64,000 nucleotides of DNA. It comes from Zasmidium citrigriseum. Lineage: Eukaryota; Ascomycota; Dothideomycetes; Mycosphaerellales; Mycosphaerellaceae. How positions within the stretch are numbered: position 1 is the stretch's first letter; each line of letters opens with the position of its first letter. Made by a program: the position numbers and the translations under genes. The stretch is from NCBI GenBank assembly GCA_002786025.1, contig NHNW01000004.1, positions 496,001-560,000 of the forward strand. Direction: 5' to 3'. Positions 59,730-64,000 of this stretch are shown piece by piece. The notes beneath the pieces are model-generated. The model worked only from the letters and a program-made list of their open reading frames with translations, was not told where the DNA came from and did not search any database.

Positions 59730-62388
59730 CTGCCTATTCTTGATCGAGACGCACATTCTAACGTTGTTCCAGACTCTCATCAACATGAGTGAACCAGTCT
59801 TTTTGCCTCTTTTTTCGTCCATTAGCATACTCTTTCTTGCACGAGTCTTTGCAAGAGGAACGTCAGATGGTTGAGATCACTCAACTTTTTTGGTTTGGGG
59901 AAAGATGTTTGAATACAAAAAATGTTCATGAACTCCAAAAGCTCGATTGATGGCTGGTGGAGTGATTTTTCTACCGGAGGCTGCTTGGTGTGTAGTTCTA
60001 GTCAGAGCCTCACTGAACCGCTTCTTTCAAGGTCCATCAATTGTTTGATCGATCCTTAGACATTGTGGAATCGATAACCGTACAAAATGGACACAAGAAA
60101 AGGTCCCGAATCTTTGGTGCCAGGACCATGCACTCATTACAATTGTCAGATAGAGGCTTGTAACAGCTCTGTTACAATTGTGCATCGTGAGAAGTCTCAC
60201 CCAGCTGGGACATATTGAGTAGATATACCTCCCAGCCTATATGTCTCTTCCCCCGGGACCACAATACCGTGTAGCTCTGCGAGTGCCATGTTCAAAAGAC
60301 TCCAGCGTTGGTCGTTTCAGGAGAGGCAGCGCGTCCATAGCATCCGTCCATGACATCGGCTTTGTAAGACCAGCTCACTCTTTCTGTGGAAGGGCCTCAA
60401 TCCCAGAACAAGATCACAAAGCCTCGGCTCCGAAAAGCTTCAATACTGCACTCAGACAACATGCCCTGTCCCTGTCCATGTCCCCGTACCAACCTTCTCC
60501 CAGGAAGCAAAGCGTTCTCGAACGCACTCGAACTGCCGTGCTTTCCTCCCACACCCCATGGAAGCCGCGGCCATCGAGAAGAAATTATCAATCGAGCCGA
60601 CGTCTTCCTCGTCGTCATCGTCTGAACGATAAACGAAATCCAACACTCTGCTGATTCTCACGTGTAAAGCAGTTGAGCCAATGTCAAATCGGCATTTGAC
60701 CTTGCGTGGCAGGATTTGCGATTCCTTCGAGGCTTCGAGATGATTGTCGAATAGGCATCCTTAGCGATGGGAGAAACGAACAGAAGGATTCGAGCAGTGA
60801 GATTTGTAGATCTTTGGGCGCACCGGCTGATGATGATGGCCAATGGAGCAGATTTGTCCAATGGCTCTGGATCTTTTGAACACGATGACGAGAGAGTCTT
60901 ATTCAGACAATGATGAGTGAAGGCTAAGAATCTGACGGGCAAAGGAGAGCGCAATGCTTAAATCGAAAGAAATTCGAGGTCAATGAGAAAGTCGCCCTTT
61001 GATGATCGTCGTCTGAAGGAATTGGTGCAGTCATGCGGATCCACAGCGCTTGCCATGTGGTCTAGCATGCCGGCCAGTAGTCATCATTCGCATTTGTAGC
61101 CTTGATCAGTGATTCCATGATGATCACTGTCAAACTTCGTGAAGTGGCCTTCGCAGCGTTTCCGGTGGCAGTACCGGCTCCGAAGGATGTGGTATGAATC
61201 AAGCCAAAACCGGTATCCGCTGCTGTGGTATGTGACACTGACTCTCGGTACGCGCGAACGAATGCTGCGTGAAACTTCCGGCGGAGGTTTAACAAGGTCC
61301 TAGCAGTGACAGAGGGCAGGGCGCGGACCGGAGGGTCCGATCGAATTGATTTGGTCGTTTCAAGGGCCTTGAACGAAAATGCTACGATTAGACGTTGCGA
61401 ATGGACTAGCAAACCATGTCTTCGACGCAAATCGCAAATCATGCCGGAGGAGTTGCTGCAAGTTTCCCTGCTTTGTTCCTGCGCCATCCTTCCCGCTGAG
61501 TAAGTGGACGAAATGCGCCTGTGAGACCTGTGAGACGCAACCACCGCCCGGGATGTCAAAACCGTCGTGGGCAATGGGATGCTGACTGCGTACATCTCAG
61601 CACTGCTGCGTATTGCTTGGGTCTTGGCGGACCCACATGTGGGGCCGCTGGCTGACCACACCTCTTAACCACGGCTGTGTCAAAGCCTCGTCAGCACTTG
61701 ATGAGATATTCCCGCGGCAGGGCTGACTTGTGTGGAATGTCGAGGCCGCAGTGCTTGCAGCTGGCTGGCGAGATAGGGCAATGCCATGTACTCGTCGGTG
61801 GGCCCGCCACAGGACAGTCGCTCAGCTCGCCTCTCTGTCAGCGTGGGCTGGGAGGCCGTAGATGCAAGTCATGCCAAATTCGGCGTCCGAAGAGCTGGTG
61901 AGCAGAAACCCTTGGACGTTGGATCTGCGGGAGCAGCGAGGATGGCCCTCGTCGGCGATGGTGCTTATTGCTGGCGGCCGGGTAGCGAGGTGTTGGTTGA
62001 GCGCGAGTAGAGTTAGGTGTGCGATCCTGCACCCTGCCCGTCCAGTGCTTTAAGAAATACAGAGCGCCTCGCCCGCGCGGTGGTGTTTCGCGTGGTGTGA
62101 GATGCGGGCCAAGAGCATTATTTTGCACGACGAAATCGCCGCAGGAGACAGCCGAACGACAGCCGCGGGCAGTTGCGAGCAGTGATCGAAAGATTGCCCC
62201 CGATGCAGACAAGCCGAGCCAATTCCACTAGCTGGTGTTGCTGTACCGGCTCACGTGGATGTCGTCTACTTTCTGGCTCTGGGTCCCCTCCTCCTCTCAC
62301 GCCGCCGACTTCTCCGGAATGGGAACCACTCTTCACAGCATGGCGTCTCCAGCTCAATAGCGACAACACCCTCTCCGTGGGCAAGAAC
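59730..62388. other. Gene-poor region
   Basis: About 2.66 kb without a recognised gene, the longest such gap here. The best frames are 60241-60654 (plus, ATG-initiated, 137 codons, behind a TATA-like agatatacc) and 61062-61661 (minus, 199 codons but starting at GTG). Neither has a motif, signal peptide or composition typical of neighbours, and overlapping frames run on the other strand. The sequence shows no clear repeat or strong AT bias. Confidence 0.4.
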
Positions 62389-64000
62389 ATGGAGTCAATC
62401 CATGGAGTAGATGTTGGCTGGACGCATCATATCCGCAAGAAAGGTGAGTGCTGTACGCAGTGAACGTGGCCGAGTGTCGCATGACCTCATACTTTGCGGT
62501 CTGCAAGAAACGACGTGGACAACCACATACTGACCAGATCATATTGCAGACCAGGATCAGCAACGCAGCAGATCCGTCTCCTCAACTGCCGCCCGCGATG
62601 CGAAGAAGCCGCACACCAGCAACACCCGGCTGTCGCCACCGAGTCCGACGCTTACTCACGATGCGAATAAACACTCCTACTTCCCCGGGCCGGTGACACC
62701 GCCAGCGTTATCAGGACCGGTCAGCGACAACACCACCGCCCTGTCGAGCACGCCGACATCGACCAACGCGAACGCCAAGACGCAGTCTAGACGTCCGGGC
62801 CTCCTCAATCGATCGAGTTCGGAAAAGGTCAGCGGCGATGGCAAGACAGGAGTGCGTCGTAGTTCTTGGATTTCCAACATTAGCAACAAGTTCTCGACGT
62901 CGCAAGCTACGCCAGAGCGTCCAGGCGTGCTACCATCGCAGGCCAACGCTGCTCAATACGGCTCTTCTCCAACCCCCAACGTTAACATCCCGGCTCCGTC
63001 TTCTGAGGCTAGCGAACCCGCAGAAGCCATCTCGACCACGCCGAAAGGATCGTCGTTCTTCTCAAATCTCACGCGCAAGCTGTCCTCCAACTCGCAGGTC
63101 GGGAATGTGCCAAAGGTCAATGGGAAGGGCGGAGTATGTCAGCGTAGAGTGCTGAACGTGGACCCCAACCGTGAACGATGTCTCGTCCCGGAAATGGATC
63201 CCAGCAGGTTGAGGAAGGTCTCATTCTGCGTAGATGTGGAGATCGCTGGCGGTCCTCGTTATAATGACGAAGAAGAGGAAGACGACCAGGATAAGAAGCG
63301 GAGAAAGAAGGATGCGAAGATGAAAGAGAGAGCAGAAGGAGAAGCGTTGAAACATCCGGAAGCTATCAAAGAAGTCAAGGAGGACGGTGATGAACAAAAG
63401 CTGGAAGGCAAAAACAAGCCGTTACCTATACCCAAAGACTCGGAAGCGGGCAAAGATGAGGCAGATCAGGATCTAGAGGATGCTAGCCCGCCTAGTACGA
63501 ACGGAGAGAAGTCAGCCAGTGACAAGAAGAAAGAGAAAAAGAAGCGATCTGAAGAAGAACGGAAAGAACGGAAAGAGAAGAGGAGACGAAGGGCAGAAGA
63601 GAACGGCTCAATACCTGTCGAGCTATCGCTGGACGACGGCGTGGCTACTGGACTTGATGCCGACACCATTGCATCTTCATTCCCTGACAAGAAGCCACTT
63701 CCAAATCCCGCAAATGGTGTTACACCTGACTCGAAACGAGACAGACCTACTACAGATCCAGTGCGAATATACCGAAGATGTTGTCAACTTCGAGAAACAC
63801 CGATCTTGAAGCGAATCACGGAGCAACTCATGTCACCCACATGTTGCGTTCCGTACGAGCCTGGAGTCGTGAACTGCTTAGACCTGACTGGATCGAGGTT
63901 GCAGCTTGCTGATATGATCACCTTGGGAGACTGGCTCGCGGTGGTTCCGGTCAAAAGATTGCTCCTCGAAGACGCGGATCTCAGCGATGAAGGTCTGCGC
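62389..64000 (+). CDS. Leucine-rich-repeat, Mhp1-like protein (3' end beyond window)
   Basis: Exon 1 (62389-62443) and exon 2 (62550 to the window edge) are joined across a 106-nt intron with a tactgacc branch, giving 501 residues open to the last base. Ser/Pro/Thr-rich segments (TRLSPPSPTLTH, VRRSSWISNISNKFS) come first, then a long Lys/Glu region (KKKEKKKRSEEERKERKEKRRRR). A more structured part begins near residue 425 (ILKRITEQLMSPTCCVPYEPGVVNCLDLTG) and ends in a leucine-rich-repeat start (VKRLLLEDADLSDEGLR). This layout fits fungal proteins annotated as cell-wall biogenesis/microtubule-associated Mhp1. Start choice (MESIHGVDVGW) is uncertain: an in-frame ATG at 62203 would add 62 residues. 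Confidence 0.83.

Noticed and set aside
61062..61661. 199-codon minus-strand frame
   Set aside because: Begins at GTG, no domain and no splice support; kept only as a note in the region entry.
1..64000. CRISPR arrays, insertion sequences, prophage or retroelement genes
   Set aside because: I saw no regularly spaced repeats, reverse transcriptase, integrase or transposase motifs; introns and gene content are fungal.

Overview
The window is nuclear DNA of a filamentous ascomycete (Pezizomycotina). It has dense single genes on both strands, short introns of about 49-106 nt (most 50-60 nt) with GT..AG ends and CTAAC/CTGAC-type branch sites, a fused alpha-beta tryptophan synthase, a Zn2Cys6 regulator, an SREBP-type bHLH factor and a fungal-type indoleamine 2,3-dioxygenase. 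The gene set would fit a dothideomycete, but that is a guess. I recognised no transposon, CRISPR array, prophage or rRNA.

Layout. 1-7.1 kb: partial RBR ubiquitin-ligase-like gene, a small secreted cysteine protein, tryptophan synthase (TRP5) and calcipressin. 8.3-11.9 kb: three genes I do not recognise (a multipass membrane protein, a coiled-coil protein and an acidic protein). 12-16.7 kb: sphingoid-base kinase, mitochondrial ribosomal protein uL10m and, divergently, anthranilate phosphoribosyltransferase (TRP4). 18.5-28 kb: Kelch/transmembrane protein, BTB-like protein, HIT protein, mitochondrial uL2m and B-type cyclin. 28.7-37 kb: cytochrome P450, MFS efflux pump and Zn2Cys6 regulator, which resemble a small accessory metabolic group. 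37.3-47.8 kb: ATP synthase OSCP, a C2H2-like protein, a small conserved protein, a type II membrane protein and a MYND protein whose 3' end has an in-frame amber codon. 47.9-58.4 kb: amino-acid permease, peroxin-23/24-family protein, SREBP homologue and IDO/BNA2. 59.6 kb: intron-containing tRNA-Leu(CAA) with a badly paired acceptor stem. 62.4 kb to the end: 5' part of a leucine-rich-repeat, Mhp1-like gene.

Shared themes. Three tryptophan genes (two biosynthetic, one catabolic) lie within 55 kb, and TRP5 carries an exact Gcn4/CpcA heptamer 144 bp upstream of its ATG. Several genes serve mitochondria (uL2m, uL10m, OSCP). Others concern membranes and lipids (sphingoid-base kinase, SREBP, peroxin). 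Many CDS starts and joins were settled by choosing the first ATG compatible with the family and by finding splice sites that restore conserved motifs. None has been checked against transcripts.
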